Below, one piece after another: positions 42,952-51,677 of a stretch of DNA of 64,000 nt. The notes under the pieces are model-generated. The model saw only the letters and a program-made list of their open reading frames with translations. It made no database searches and was not told where the DNA came from. This stretch comes from Pseudarthrobacter sp. ATCC 49987 (GTDB taxonomy: Bacteria; Actinomycetota; Actinomycetes; Actinomycetales; Micrococcaceae): positions 3,658,001 to 3,722,000 of the forward strand of contig NZ_JAABNS010000001.1 in the NCBI RefSeq assembly GCF_009928425.1. The letters run 5' to 3'. The translations under genes were made by a program, and so were the position numbers. Position 1 is the first letter of the stretch; each line of letters starts with the position of its first letter.

Positions 42952-43791
42952 ATGCAGCTCGCGAACAAGGTCGCATTCATCACCGGCGGCGGATCGGGGC
43001 TCGGCCTCGCCACCGCAAAGACCTTCATCGCAGAAGGTGCGAAGGTCATGATCTTCGACTTCAACCCCAAGTCGCAGGAGGTCGCCGACGAGATCGGCGG
43101 GAAGTTTTTCCAGGGCGACGTCTCGAAGGCCGAGAGCGCGGAAGCCGCCGTCGCAAAAACGGTCGAGGAATTCGGCAGCCTTGACATCGCCGTCGCCTCG
43201 GCGGGCGTCGGCGGCGAGGGCGACGTCGTCACCTCGACCGTCGAAAACTGGGAGCGCACCAACGGCATCGACTACTCGAGAGTGTTCTACACCAACAAGT
43301 ACGCCATCGAGCAGCTCCTCAAACAGGGCAACGGCGGCGTCGTCGTCAACCTCGCTTCGATGTTCGGCCTCGTGGCCATCTCAAACAACATCGCATACTC
43401 GGCCTCGAAGGGCGGCGTCGTGAACATGACCCGCGCCGCCGGGACGATGTACGCGAAGGAGGGCATCCGCGTAAACGCGGTGGCCCCGGGCGTCATCCGT
43501 ACCCCGCTCATCGACGAGCCGACCCTCGAACAGTATGCAAAGCTGCACCCGGCCGGCCGCGTGGGCGAGGCACAGGAAGTCGCCGACCTCATCACCTTTC
43601 TCGCGAGCGACAAGGCGAAGTTCATCACCGGCGCGACCATTCCGATCGACGGCGGCTATACCGCCGTCTCATACGAAAGTAAGGATGGTCAGGCTGCGTT
43701 GGCGGCGGTGATGGTGACGTTGAATCCGAGGCTCTTGAGTTTCTTGATGGCGTTGTTCTTGGCTTTGATCGGGTCCAGGCGGGTGAAGTGA
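42952..43791 (+). CDS. SDR-family oxidoreductase with IS-derived tail
   Basis: The SDR core is complete: TGGGSGLGLA, ASAGVGGEGD, the YSASKGGVV active site, VAPGVIRTP and IDGGYTAV at the usual C-terminal position. About 245 residues are native. From roughly base 43679 the frame enters the IS110 element and adds ~37 foreign residues (KDGQAALAAV onward) before a stop at 43791. The core may still fold; the normal stop and terminator were displaced by the insertion. The region upstream (42780-42950) is AT-rich and holds its promoter. Substrate unknown. Confidence 0.82.
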   Translation: MQLANKVAFITGGGSGLGLATAKTFIAEGAKVMIFDFNPKSQEVADEIGGKFFQGDVSKAESAEAAVAKTVEEFGSLDIAVASAGVGGEGDVVTSTVENWERTNGIDYSRVFYTNKYAIEQLLKQGNGGVVVNLASMFGLVAISNNIAYSASKGGVVNMTRAAGTMYAKEGIRVNAVAPGVIRTPLIDEPTLEQYAKLHPAGRVGEAQEVADLITFLASDKAKFITGATIPIDGGYTAVSYESKDGQAALAAVMVTLNPRLLSFLMALFLALIGSRRVK

Positions 43792-44927
43792 TCGGCGCCG
43801 GGGTCGGCGTAGCATTCGCCGTCGGCGAGCATGTGCCAGACGGCGGTGAGGATGGAGTGTTCGACGGCCACGGTGGCTTTCATGGGTCCGCGGCGGGTAG
43901 CGACGCGCCAGTATTTTGCGGCCAGGTAGGTGTCCTTGCTCCGGGAAGCGGACAGGGCCGCGATGCCCAGGGCGCCTTTGAGGTATTTGTTGCCGGGCAG
44001 GATGTGGGCTGACTTGATCCGTCCGGCGGATTCGTTGGCGCCGGGACAGACGCCGGTCCAGGAAGCGAGCCGGCCGGGTGTTTCGAAGCGGGACATGTCC
44101 GCGCCGGTTTCGGCGATGATCACGTCGGCGACTTTGAGTGAGACTCCGGGGATGGTGGCCAGGAATTCCCTGGCGGCACGAAAGGGCTCCATCGCTTCCT
44201 CGATCCGTCCGGTGAGCGCGTCGATGATGCGGGACTGGGTATCGATCTGGTCCAGATGCAACCGGGCCATGAACGCGTGATGGCTTCTGAAGCGGCCGGT
44301 GAGGGCCTCCACGAGCTCGGGGATTCTTGAGCGGAGGGTGCCTTTGGCGAGGCCTGCGAGGACCTCCGGGTCGCGTTCACCGCTGACGAGGGCTTCGAGC
44401 ATCGCCCGGGACGAAACACCGGTGAGGTCCGAGACCACGGAGGAGAGCTTGATCCCGGAGCCTTCCAGGAACTTCTCCAGGCGCTGGATCTCGCGGGTCC
44501 GGTCACGGGTGGCAATGGCCCGGGCCCTGGTCAGGTCCCGCAGTTCACGGATCGGTTCGGGCGGGACGAACGAGGCCCGAAGCAGCCCGTGCGCGCCCAG
44601 CTGAGCGAGCCAGGCCGCGTCAGAGACATCGGTTTTGCGGCCCGGGATGTTCCTTGCGGCCTTGGCGTTGACCAGCATCACCGGCAGCGTTTCTTCGAGG
44701 AGATAGAAGAAGGGTTTCCAGTAATCGCTCGTGGCTTCCATGACGACCGTGGTGACGTGCTCGCGTTCCAGGAAGTCCCGCAGGGCAAGGATCTGGCCTG
44801 TGGTTGCGCCCCACGTTGTGACCGTGGAGGTGTAGGTTCCGGTCCGCTGCCCGGGCAGCCGGAGACAGACCTTCGCGTCGCGTTTGGAAACATCCAAACC
44901 GGCAGCCCGCTCGTGCACGATATCCAT
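43689..44927 (-). CDS. IS110-family transposase (DEDD recombinase)
   Basis: A 412-residue transposase. ATG 44927 follows AGGAGGAAC. The RuvC-like DEDD domain is N-terminal (GLDVSKRDAKVCL, VVMEATSDYWKPF, KTDVSDAAWLAQL). The Tnp-20 serine-containing domain is C-terminal (ATIPGVSLKVADVIIAETG, TPGRLASWTGVCPG, GNKYLKGAL). It looks intact, so the element could be active. IS110 recombinases are guided by an RNA from the element's non-coding end. Confidence 0.94.
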   Translation of the reverse strand: MDIVHERAAGLDVSKRDAKVCLRLPGQRTGTYTSTVTTWGATTGQILALRDFLEREHVTTVVMEATSDYWKPFFYLLEETLPVMLVNAKAARNIPGRKTDVSDAAWLAQLGAHGLLRASFVPPEPIRELRDLTRARAIATRDRTREIQRLEKFLEGSGIKLSSVVSDLTGVSSRAMLEALVSGERDPEVLAGLAKGTLRSRIPELVEALTGRFRSHHAFMARLHLDQIDTQSRIIDALTGRIEEAMEPFRAAREFLATIPGVSLKVADVIIAETGADMSRFETPGRLASWTGVCPGANESAGRIKSAHILPGNKYLKGALGIAALSASRSKDTYLAAKYWRVATRRGPMKATVAVEHSILTAVWHMLADGECYADPGADHFTRLDPIKAKNNAIKKLKSLGFNVTITAANAA

Positions 44928-45219
44928 GACTGTTCCTCCTGACACCTTGACCTCGTTATGTCGGCGTCTGCCGAGGGGAGGACAGGGAAAACAGAGGAAT
45001 CTAACACTCGTGCTCCAAAGGCAACAATCCACGGTTCCCGTGGAAGCCCTCCGCGCCACGCTAGCCCACAGGCTCAACCACAGCACCACAGACGGACCGG
45101 CGTCCACCGCGGCAGACACCTCCATGATCCGCCCGAAACCTCATCCGCGGCCAGAGCCCGGGGCGAGGCAACCGCATACTTTCTCCCACCACGGCGCGAC
45201 AGCGACGCTGGACCGCTAA
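44928..45219 (-). ncRNA. Candidate IS110 bridge RNA region
   Basis: About 290 bp upstream of the transposase, inside the element, without a supported gene. In IS110 elements this place encodes the bridge RNA that pairs with target and donor DNA. A perfect CCACGG-TTC-CCGTGG hairpin (45029-45043) is present. A CGAAACC heptamer (45134-45140) repeats the sequence at the right insertion boundary, which would fit a target-binding loop. Position is the main evidence. Confidence 0.45.
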
Positions 45220-45242
45220 TACGAAACCGACAGCATCCGAGC

Positions 45243-45267
45243 GCGCCCCCTCCATCCGAGGGGGCGC
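45243..45267 (+). terminator. Terminator-like hairpin next to the IS
   Basis: GCGCCCCCTC and GAGGGGGCGC form a perfect 10-bp stem with a five-base loop, 16 bp after the right IS boundary. Before the insertion it would have followed the SDR gene closely. Confidence 0.7.
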
Positions 45268-46116
45268 ACCTCGTTCCCGGGCCCGCGGGCTCCCGGGTTG
45301 TCTCCTGATCATTGCCGGAACAGCCCGATAACGCTGCCGTAATGCGAATCCCAGTCAAGGAAACCCCGAACACCTGCGGAATTATCCGCCTACTCGACCT
45401 CTAACCCTTCGACCATTGCCGGGGCGATACCCAGCTACCCGTCGAATAGACAGATCCGAAGTCGTCTCTGTGTCCGCTTGGGGTACCAAAGAGGCGTCGC
45501 CAGTTAGGAGTCGCAACCACTATCCCGCGCCCGCAAACCTGAGGTCGCGGCTCGCCCGGATGTGAGGATTGGGGTCATCGGGCTGGGGAGTTTGTCATTA
45601 CCGCAGCCTGTGAGTCTGCTCCTAAAGCCGATATTGGACCTTACGGAAACCTGGATCGAAGTAGTCACCGCTATGGGCATCGCTCCGACAGAGTTACAGA
45701 GTCTGGAAGCAACAGAGTCAATTATCGAACGAAAAACACCGGGATCCCGAACACCTGGAACCGAAGAAGGCACCGGAACGCTGGTTCCCTGATGTACGAC
45801 TGCAGGGCTAACTGTTGAGATGCGAGTAGGGGCGGCCCCATTGGACCGCCCCTACTGCGTTGTCTCGAAATTAAGCTTCCGCTAGCGTCTGCGATCGCTC
45901 TTCTTTGCCGCCCCGCCGGGGTCTAGGGAGCCCTTGGGGAAGCTATTGGGAAGCGCGGGGCGGTTGGTCTCTACAGGGTTCGCGGCCTTGGACGATGCGG
46001 GAATCTATTCGCCAGATATCGATTCCGTCTGCCTGGTGAACCAGCACTCTGCCCGGCCCCGTTGGTCAGGTAAATCCACATTGTGAGCTGAACAAAGCTT
46101 CGGTTCCCCTGGGACT
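45268..46116. other. Gene-poor stretch with one strong hairpin
   Basis: About 850 bp without a coding region I can support. Short open frames exist (for example 45562-45792) but lack ribosome-binding sites and family features. A perfect 11-bp stem AGTAGGGGCGG/CCGCCCCTACT with a ten-base loop lies at 45825-45856. The stretch may be decayed DNA next to the IS. Confidence 0.5.
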
Positions 46117-46560
46117 TCACCCCTCTCCGGGAAACCGTCCGCCGATCAGTCGTGTCATGTTCTCCGCTGCTGCCAGAAGCGGTTCCACCCATGCCTCGCA
46201 GGTCTCACGGGGCATCCGAAGCGTCGGGCCGCTAATTGTCACCGCACCGAGCAGGGCGGCGGCAGCATCGAAAACCGGGGCCGAAAGACCGGAAGCACCG
46301 TCTTCACGCTCACCCACCGTGATGGCGAATCCGACCACTTGGGTCTCCTTCACCGCAACTTCCAAGGGATCGCACATGATGGCGTCCATTAGTTCCGTGT
46401 CCCAGGCCAGCAGGACACGTCCCGCAGAACCGGCGCGAAGGGGGGCGCCTGACCGCCTCCTGACCCCGAGGAGGCGGCGCGACATCCACCGTGGCGCCGC
46501 TTCCGGCCTTAATCCGGAATCTACGACCACCGCGGCGACATCGTCGCTGCCGTCCTGCAC
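46117..46560 (-). pseudogene. Remnant of an IclR-family regulator
   Basis: The effector-domain half of an IclR protein: PLRAGSAGRVLLAW, then GEREDGASGLSAPVFDAAA and the closing helix WVEPLLAAAENMTRLIG. The DNA-binding domain is missing, and the middle of the effector domain is ~30 residues shorter than usual, so there is an internal deletion too. No start with a good ribosome-binding site is present. The 300 bp between 46561 and 46861 hold AT-rich sequence without a gene and may include its old promoter. Confidence 0.7.
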
Positions 46561-46861
46561 TTGTCCAACAGGCTGTTGGACGTTTCGAACGGGCGGCTAG
46601 CACTGGATCCGCGGCAGCCACCATAACGCCGCCACCCGGAACATTGCTTTACAAAAATATCCGTTATCGGCATTAGAAAATGGCCTAGGGGACCGCTTCG
46701 CCGAACGGATTTCTCCGTGTCGGTCGGACGCTGATACCCCTAGCCGGCTGGCAATGGTTGCGGCGGGACGGCATCGAAGACTGTCGGGGCTTAACCTTTC
46801 TGGTCTGATTAGTGACGTCGATCTCCACGATGGTGTGGAATCCGGCTATGGACGGGAGGGG

Positions 46862-48145
46862 TTATCGAAGTCCTTTGTTGCTGTGAGCCAAGGCGATGGC
46901 CTCTGTCCGTGAGCTGACGCCAAGTTTTCTGAACAGATTTCGGACGTGAAACTTGACCGTGTTTTCGCTGATATCCAGGGCTGAGGCGATCGCCCGGTTG
47001 CGTTGGCCGGCCGCTAGATGCTGGAGGACTTCCAGTTCCCGGGGGGCAAGATTCCATTCCTCGGCCTCCCCTGCCGGGGCGACCGGCGGGTCGAGGGGAA
47101 GAGTTACCGAGACGTCTGCCCCCCAGCCGGGCATCACGTCGATCTGCATCCGTCCGGCAAGGGCTTGCACTCTGCGGTTCAGGCGACCGACGGTGTGAGA
47201 TTCGGCGGCGAGGGCTCCTGCGCCGTCGTCGCGTACGTTGATCAGCAAGTTTTCCCCGTCGCAGTCCCACTGCACCCGGACCCTGCGGACCTCCGGCTGT
47301 TCCATCATGGCCAACGCGAGTCCGCGGACGATGGCCCGAGCTGCATGGGCGACTTCGCCGGGAAGGGCCCTTCCATTGATTGGCGGTTCAATGAACTGGA
47401 CGTCTATCCCGCTGTAGTTCGTGAGCGGACGCAAGTCCTCCCGCAAGCGCCTGAAGGCGGTGGCGACCGGTTCTTCGACGAACTCAGCAGTGCGATCACT
47501 GAGGGTGCGAAGACCTACGAGGGCTTTAGCCGTCAGGTCGGTGACCGTCTTACGGGCCGATGCGTCGTCCAAGGCGGATGATCGAAGCGCGGCCATGAGA
47601 GTTTCCAGCGTCGTGGAGTGTTGATCGACGAGATCAGCCGTTACGCGGACTCGTTCGGCTGAGGCGGCTCGTGATTCAAGGAGGTATGACGGCGGCGCGT
47701 CAGCCACCTTTTCCTGGATCCGCTTGGCGCAAACTCGCCACAGAAACGTAACAAGGTCTACTGCTGCGCGGTATCCAGGGTCTCCCTCGAGCGGGTGGGG
47801 ATCTGTCAATACCAGAAGGGCGTGACTGGGGGCGTACTTCATAGCGAGAATGGGCCGTGATCGGCCGGCGATTTCGGCGTGGCCGAGCCAAGGGGAATCA
47901 TCCATAAGGGTGGCACGGAGCCTGTCGAGCTCCGCAATCGAGACACTAGAGATGATTTCTTCATCACCGGTCTTCTTCTGAGGGCGTCCAGTGCAGTCCT
48001 CAGTGAATATGACCAGGGCGCTGCAGCCAAAGTACGGAAGTAAGGCCGCGCGAAGCTGCTGGGCAATTTGACTCAGGGGTGCGTCTGCCAACGAAGCGAC
48101 GGCTTGCAGCAACTGCCAGTGAGTGGTCATAGGTAATGCAGGCAT
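46862..48145 (-). CDS. LuxR-type regulator with kinase-like ATPase domain
   Basis: A 427-residue protein with three parts. Residues ~1-170 form a GAF-like sensory region (YFGCSALVIFTEDC). A histidine-kinase-like ATPase domain covers ~240-350 (LLINVRDDGAGALAA, then GWGADVSVTLPL), without a phospho-acceptor His. The C-terminal LuxR helix-turn-helix is RELEVLQHLAAGQRNRAIA, then ENTVKFHVRNLFRKLGV. It is divergent from hxlB-hxlA across 182 bp and is the likely regulator of formaldehyde fixation. ATG 48145 follows AGGAT; 48130 is possible. Confidence 0.8.
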   Translation of the reverse strand: MPALPMTTHWQLLQAVASLADAPLSQIAQQLRAALLPYFGCSALVIFTEDCTGRPQKKTGDEEIISSVSIAELDRLRATLMDDSPWLGHAEIAGRSRPILAMKYAPSHALLVLTDPHPLEGDPGYRAAVDLVTFLWRVCAKRIQEKVADAPPSYLLESRAASAERVRVTADLVDQHSTTLETLMAALRSSALDDASARKTVTDLTAKALVGLRTLSDRTAEFVEEPVATAFRRLREDLRPLTNYSGIDVQFIEPPINGRALPGEVAHAARAIVRGLALAMMEQPEVRRVRVQWDCDGENLLINVRDDGAGALAAESHTVGRLNRRVQALAGRMQIDVMPGWGADVSVTLPLDPPVAPAGEAEEWNLAPRELEVLQHLAAGQRNRAIASALDISENTVKFHVRNLFRKLGVSSRTEAIALAHSNKGLR

Positions 48146-48327
48146 AGCACCGATCCTATTCTGAGTGCACAACCGGGCGGGCCCGAAGGGGAGAACTACC
48201 CGAAAGTGTAGGGAAAACCATCCCATGAGGGCGTTACGCCTACCCTAACTTCTCGGGATGATGGATTGACAACGTAACCAGCGTTGAGGCCGTTGGCCGC
48301 CATCCACCCGAGTCGAAGGATACTAAC

Positions 48328-48921
48328 GTGAGTCCGACTGCAACTGCCCACGCCGACGACACCGAACGTGCGCTTACCCTGAACCTCGCGATGATACAGA
48401 ACGAGATCGCGGCCACAGCAGCTGAAATCGACGAGACCCAGCTGTCCACTTTGGCCGCCCACCTCCGCTTGGCAGAGCGGGTGTTCGTTTCCGGTGCCGG
48501 CCGGAGCGGGCTGGTGCTGCGGATGGCGGCCATGAGGCTGATGCACTTGGGCCTCATCGTCCATGTCGCAGGCGACACCACCACCCCGGCAATAGGTCCC
48601 AACGACGTGCTGCTCGTTGCCTCCGGGTCGGGAACGACGGCTGGTGTAGTTAAGGCCGCGGAAACAGCAACCAACGTGGGTGCGGCTGTCTGTGCCATGA
48701 CGACCAACGACGCGTCGCCGCTGGCGGCCCTTGCCGATGCCCTGGTCCTTATCCCTGCGGCGCAAAAGACCGACCACGGATCAAGCGTCTCAAGGCAGTA
48801 CTCCGGGTCCCTGTTCGAACAGGTTGTTCTCCTGGCAACGGAGTCCGTCTTCCAGACTTTGTGGGACAGGACGGCCGAACCGGCTGAGAATCTCTGGCCC
48901 CGGCACGCAAATCTTGAATGA
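48328..48921 (+). CDS. hxlB: 6-phospho-3-hexuloisomerase
   Basis: SIS-domain isomerase, 197 residues, GTG start. It converts D-arabino-hex-3-ulose 6-phosphate to fructose 6-phosphate, the second step of the ribulose-monophosphate pathway. Sugar-phosphate-binding motifs are VFVSGAGRSGLVLRMAAMR and LLVASGSGTTAGVV; the closing QYSGSLFEQ segment with a catalytic Glu is present. hxlA follows by 52 bp. A GGCGT-T-ACGCC repeat at 48230-48240 lies in the promoter region shared with the LuxR-type gene. Confidence 0.94.
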   Translation: MSPTATAHADDTERALTLNLAMIQNEIAATAAEIDETQLSTLAAHLRLAERVFVSGAGRSGLVLRMAAMRLMHLGLIVHVAGDTTTPAIGPNDVLLVASGSGTTAGVVKAAETATNVGAAVCAMTTNDASPLAALADALVLIPAAQKTDHGSSVSRQYSGSLFEQVVLLATESVFQTLWDRTAEPAENLWPRHANLE

Positions 48922-48973
48922 CCTATTCGCGTTTCCCTACTCCTCCAAGTTCCCTACAGAAAGAGACAACATC

Positions 48974-49597
48974 ATGAAACTTCAGGTTGCAATGGACCTC
49001 CTCACCATCGATGACGCCCTCGAGTTGGCCGGCAAAGTCGCCGAGCACGTGGACATCATCGAACTTGGCACGCCGCTCATCAAGGCCGCCGGTCTCGCGG
49101 CCGTCACCGCCATCAAAGAAGCCCACCCGAATAAGATCGTCTTCGCCGACATGAAGACGATGGACGCCGGAGAACTCGAAGCCGATATTGCCTTCACGGC
49201 AGGCGCCGACCTCGTGTCTGTCCTTGGGAGCGCCGACGACTCGACCATCGCAGGCGCCGTCAAGGCGGCCTTGGTCCACAACAAGGGCATCGTTGTGGAC
49301 CTTATCGGTGTGGCAGACAAGGTCTCCCGTGCGAAGGAAGCACGTGCCTTGGGCGCCAAATTCGTGGAGTTCCACGCGGGCCTGGATGAGCAGGCCCAGC
49401 CCGGATATGACCTCAACGGACTGCTCAGCGCAGGCGAAGAAGCCCGGGTGCCCTTCTCCGTAGCCGGAGGCGTAAACCTCAGCACCATTGAAGCCGTACA
49501 GCGTGCCGGTGCTGACGTTGCTGTGGCCGGCGGTTCGATCTACGGTGCTGCCGACCCCGCGCTTGCCGCCAAAGAGCTGCGGGCCGCCATCCTCTAA
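48974..49597 (+). CDS. hxlA: 3-hexulose-6-phosphate synthase
   Basis: TIM-barrel aldolase of the OMP-decarboxylase superfamily, 207 residues. It joins formaldehyde to ribulose 5-phosphate. The hallmark is FADMKTMDAGE, which holds the conserved Asp-Lys-Asp array with Mg2+; ELGTPLIKAAG binds the sugar phosphate, and VAGGVN lies near the end. ATG 48974 (MKLQVAMDLL) is the family start; the longer frame is not. It forms an operon with hxlB and is closed by a strong hairpin at 49611. Confidence 0.95.
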   Translation: MKLQVAMDLLTIDDALELAGKVAEHVDIIELGTPLIKAAGLAAVTAIKEAHPNKIVFADMKTMDAGELEADIAFTAGADLVSVLGSADDSTIAGAVKAALVHNKGIVVDLIGVADKVSRAKEARALGAKFVEFHAGLDEQAQPGYDLNGLLSAGEEARVPFSVAGGVNLSTIEAVQRAGADVAVAGGSIYGAADPALAAKELRAAIL

Positions 49598-49610
49598 CTC
49601 CCCTCGCGTC

Positions 49611-49645
49611 GCGGCTGTCCGTGAGAGAAATCCACGGGCAGCCGC
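49611..49645 (+). terminator. Terminator of the hxlBA operon
   Basis: GCGGCTGTCCGTG pairs over 13 bp (one G-U) with CACGGGCAGCCGC around a nine-base loop, 13 bp after the hxlA stop. No long T-run follows, common in high-GC actinobacteria. Confidence 0.85.
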
Positions 49646-49793
49646 ACCGGTCGCACTCAAACGCCCTGCCTCGGATCCCCTCAGGGGGGCCGGAAACCCT
49701 CTCTCGTCCAACAAGCCGTGGTCCGGGCGAGGCCAGCCCAGGGCGGCGGGAGTGGTGCCAGCAAGGCTTGAAAGTTACCGCTGTCGGCATGTG

Positions 49794-49854
49794 GTCCGGC
49801 TGGAAGGCGTGTTGACGTGCTCGCAACACACGGCAACACGCTTTCCAGCCGGAC
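49794..49854. repeat. Long 21-bp inverted repeat between hxlA and pgi
   Basis: Two 21-base arms (49794-49814, 49834-49854) are complementary except for one G-T position, with a 19-base loop. The loop contains a second CAACAC (49824-49829) that could pair with GTGTTG in place of the distal arm, so two foldings compete. It starts ~150 bp after the hxlA terminator and ends 173 bp before pgi. No gene is seen in 49646-50027. Confidence 0.85.
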
Positions 49855-50027
49855 TGGATGAGACCCCGAATTAGCCTGAACGATCAATGATCGCGGAGTG
49901 ACCCCAACCGTGAATCCGAATGGCCCCAAGGGCATGACGCGCCTGCCCCGGCAGACTGACGAATTTTGGCTTCCCAGCGCGCCGATACCGTTCCCCCACA
50001 CTCAGCACTCGAGGTTTTTGTTTTCCC

Positions 50028-51662
50028 ATGACGACTCTCAGCTACGACGCCACGGGCGCCGCCCGCCTGGCCCACGATCAGCACCTGCCCGCCCTGCTCG
50101 CAGACAAGGTGGCCACCCGGATCTTCGCCAAGGACGCCACTCTGTGGGGCCCCGACGCCGAGGCCGAGGCGTCCGTCCGGCTCGGCTGGGTGGAGGCGGC
50201 CACCGTCTCCCAGCAGCTCGTCGCGGACATCCTGGCCCTCCGGGACGCCCTGCGCGCCGAGGGCGTCAGCCGGATTGTGCTGTGCGGCATGGGCGGTTCC
50301 TCGTTGGCCCCCGAGGTCATTGCCGGAACCGCCGGCGTCGAGCTGACCGTGCTCGACAGCACCGATCCGGAGCAGGTCGCCGCCGCACTCGCGGACCGGC
50401 TGAACGAAACTGCGATCGTGGTGTCTTCCAAGTCCGGCTCCACCCTGGAAACCGATTCCCAGCGCCGGATCTTCGAGCACGCGTTCACCGAGGCCGGACT
50501 CGACGCGAAGAGCCGGATCATCATCGTCACCGATCCCGGCTCGCCCCTGGACAAGGCCTCCCGCGAGGCCGGCTACCGCGCCGTTTTCAATGCGGACCCC
50601 ACCGTCGGCGGACGCTACTCGGCGCTCACCGCGTTCGGGATGGTGCCGTGCGGCCTGGCCGGCGTAGACATCCAGGCCTTCCTGGACGAAGCTGAAGAGG
50701 CCGCCGAGGTCCTCAATGAGGACGGCGAAGAAAACATCGGCCTCGCCCTCGGCGCCGCGCTGGGCGGCACCAACCCGCTGCGCAACAAGATCGTCATCGC
50801 CGAGGACGGCTCGGGTATCAAGGGCTTCCCGGACTGGGCCGAACAGCTCATCGCCGAATCCACCGGCAAGCTCGGCACCGGCGTGCTGCCCGTCGTCGCC
50901 GGGCCCTCCTCACCGGAGGCCACCCTCGGCGCCCCCGACGTCCTGGTGGTCCGCCTCGTTGCGGCGGACGCCGACGTCGAACTCGGCGAAAACGAGGTCG
51001 CGATCGCCGGCGGCCTGCCCACCCAGATGATGACCTGGGAATTCGCCACTGCGGTGGCCGGCCGCCTCCTCGGGATCAACCCCTATGACCAGCCCGACGT
51101 CGAAGCCGCCAAGGTGGCTGCCCGCGGACTGCTGGACGCCCAGCCGGAACCGACGCCGGCAGCCTTCACCGACGGCGCCATCGAGGTCCGCGGCGGGGAG
51201 TGGCTGGGCGGCGCCAGCACGGCCGCCGGTGCCGTCAGCGCGCTCCTCGGCGAACTGGGCCCGGACAGCTACCTGAGTGTCCAGGCCTACTTCGACCGGC
51301 TCGCCTACGCGCCCCTCGAGGGTGTCCGGGACCAGTTGGCAGCCGTCAGCGGCCGTCCCGTGACGTTCGGCTGGGGCCCGCGTTTCCTGCATTCCACCGG
51401 GCAGTTCCACAAGGGCGGGCCTTCGATCGGCGTCTTCCTGCAGGTGACGGCCGCGGCCGGCACTGACCTGGCCATTCCGGACCGGCCCTTCACCTTCGGC
51501 GAGCTGATCTCGGCCCAGGCCGCCGGCGATGCGCAGGTGCTCTCCGAACATGGCCGCCCGGTCCTCCGGCTCCACTTGACGGACCGTGCGGCCGGCGTCC
51601 GCCAGTTGCAGGACCTTGTGTCCACGCTGGCCGGCCAGGCAGTCCCCTCCACCGAAAGCTAA
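50028..51662 (+). CDS. pgi: Glucose-6-phosphate isomerase
   Basis: Interconverts fructose 6-phosphate and glucose 6-phosphate. It has 544 residues with two SIS-type domains: MGGSSLAPEVIAGTAG and SSKSGSTLETDSQRR, then GGRYSALTAFGMVPCGLAG. It precedes zwf by 15 bp in one operon, and hxlA lies ~430 bp upstream. In this setting it works in the direction F6P to G6P, feeding the F6P formed from formaldehyde into the oxidative pentose-phosphate branch. Confidence 0.92.
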   Translation: MTTLSYDATGAARLAHDQHLPALLADKVATRIFAKDATLWGPDAEAEASVRLGWVEAATVSQQLVADILALRDALRAEGVSRIVLCGMGGSSLAPEVIAGTAGVELTVLDSTDPEQVAAALADRLNETAIVVSSKSGSTLETDSQRRIFEHAFTEAGLDAKSRIIIVTDPGSPLDKASREAGYRAVFNADPTVGGRYSALTAFGMVPCGLAGVDIQAFLDEAEEAAEVLNEDGEENIGLALGAALGGTNPLRNKIVIAEDGSGIKGFPDWAEQLIAESTGKLGTGVLPVVAGPSSPEATLGAPDVLVVRLVAADADVELGENEVAIAGGLPTQMMTWEFATAVAGRLLGINPYDQPDVEAAKVAARGLLDAQPEPTPAAFTDGAIEVRGGEWLGGASTAAGAVSALLGELGPDSYLSVQAYFDRLAYAPLEGVRDQLAAVSGRPVTFGWGPRFLHSTGQFHKGGPSIGVFLQVTAAAGTDLAIPDRPFTFGELISAQAAGDAQVLSEHGRPVLRLHLTDRAAGVRQLQDLVSTLAGQAVPSTES

Positions 51663-51677
51663 GGCACCCACGCAACC

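Larger units (their letters stand above)
43671..45227 (-). mobile_element. IS110-family insertion sequence
   Basis: About 1.55 kb, bounded on both sides by ATACGAAA (43671-43678 and 45220-45227). It has one transposase gene close to one end and ~290 bp of non-coding DNA at the other, the standard IS110 layout. It sits at the 3' end of an SDR gene; a terminator-like hairpin just beyond the right boundary was probably the SDR terminator. No terminal inverted repeats are evident, as expected. The exact ends are inferred. Confidence 0.72.

Noticed and set aside
45562..45792. 76-codon frame starting MRIGVIGLG, like an NAD-binding N-terminus
   Set aside because: Only the first residues look familiar; the rest has no dehydrogenase features and there is no ribosome-binding site. 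Probably chance.
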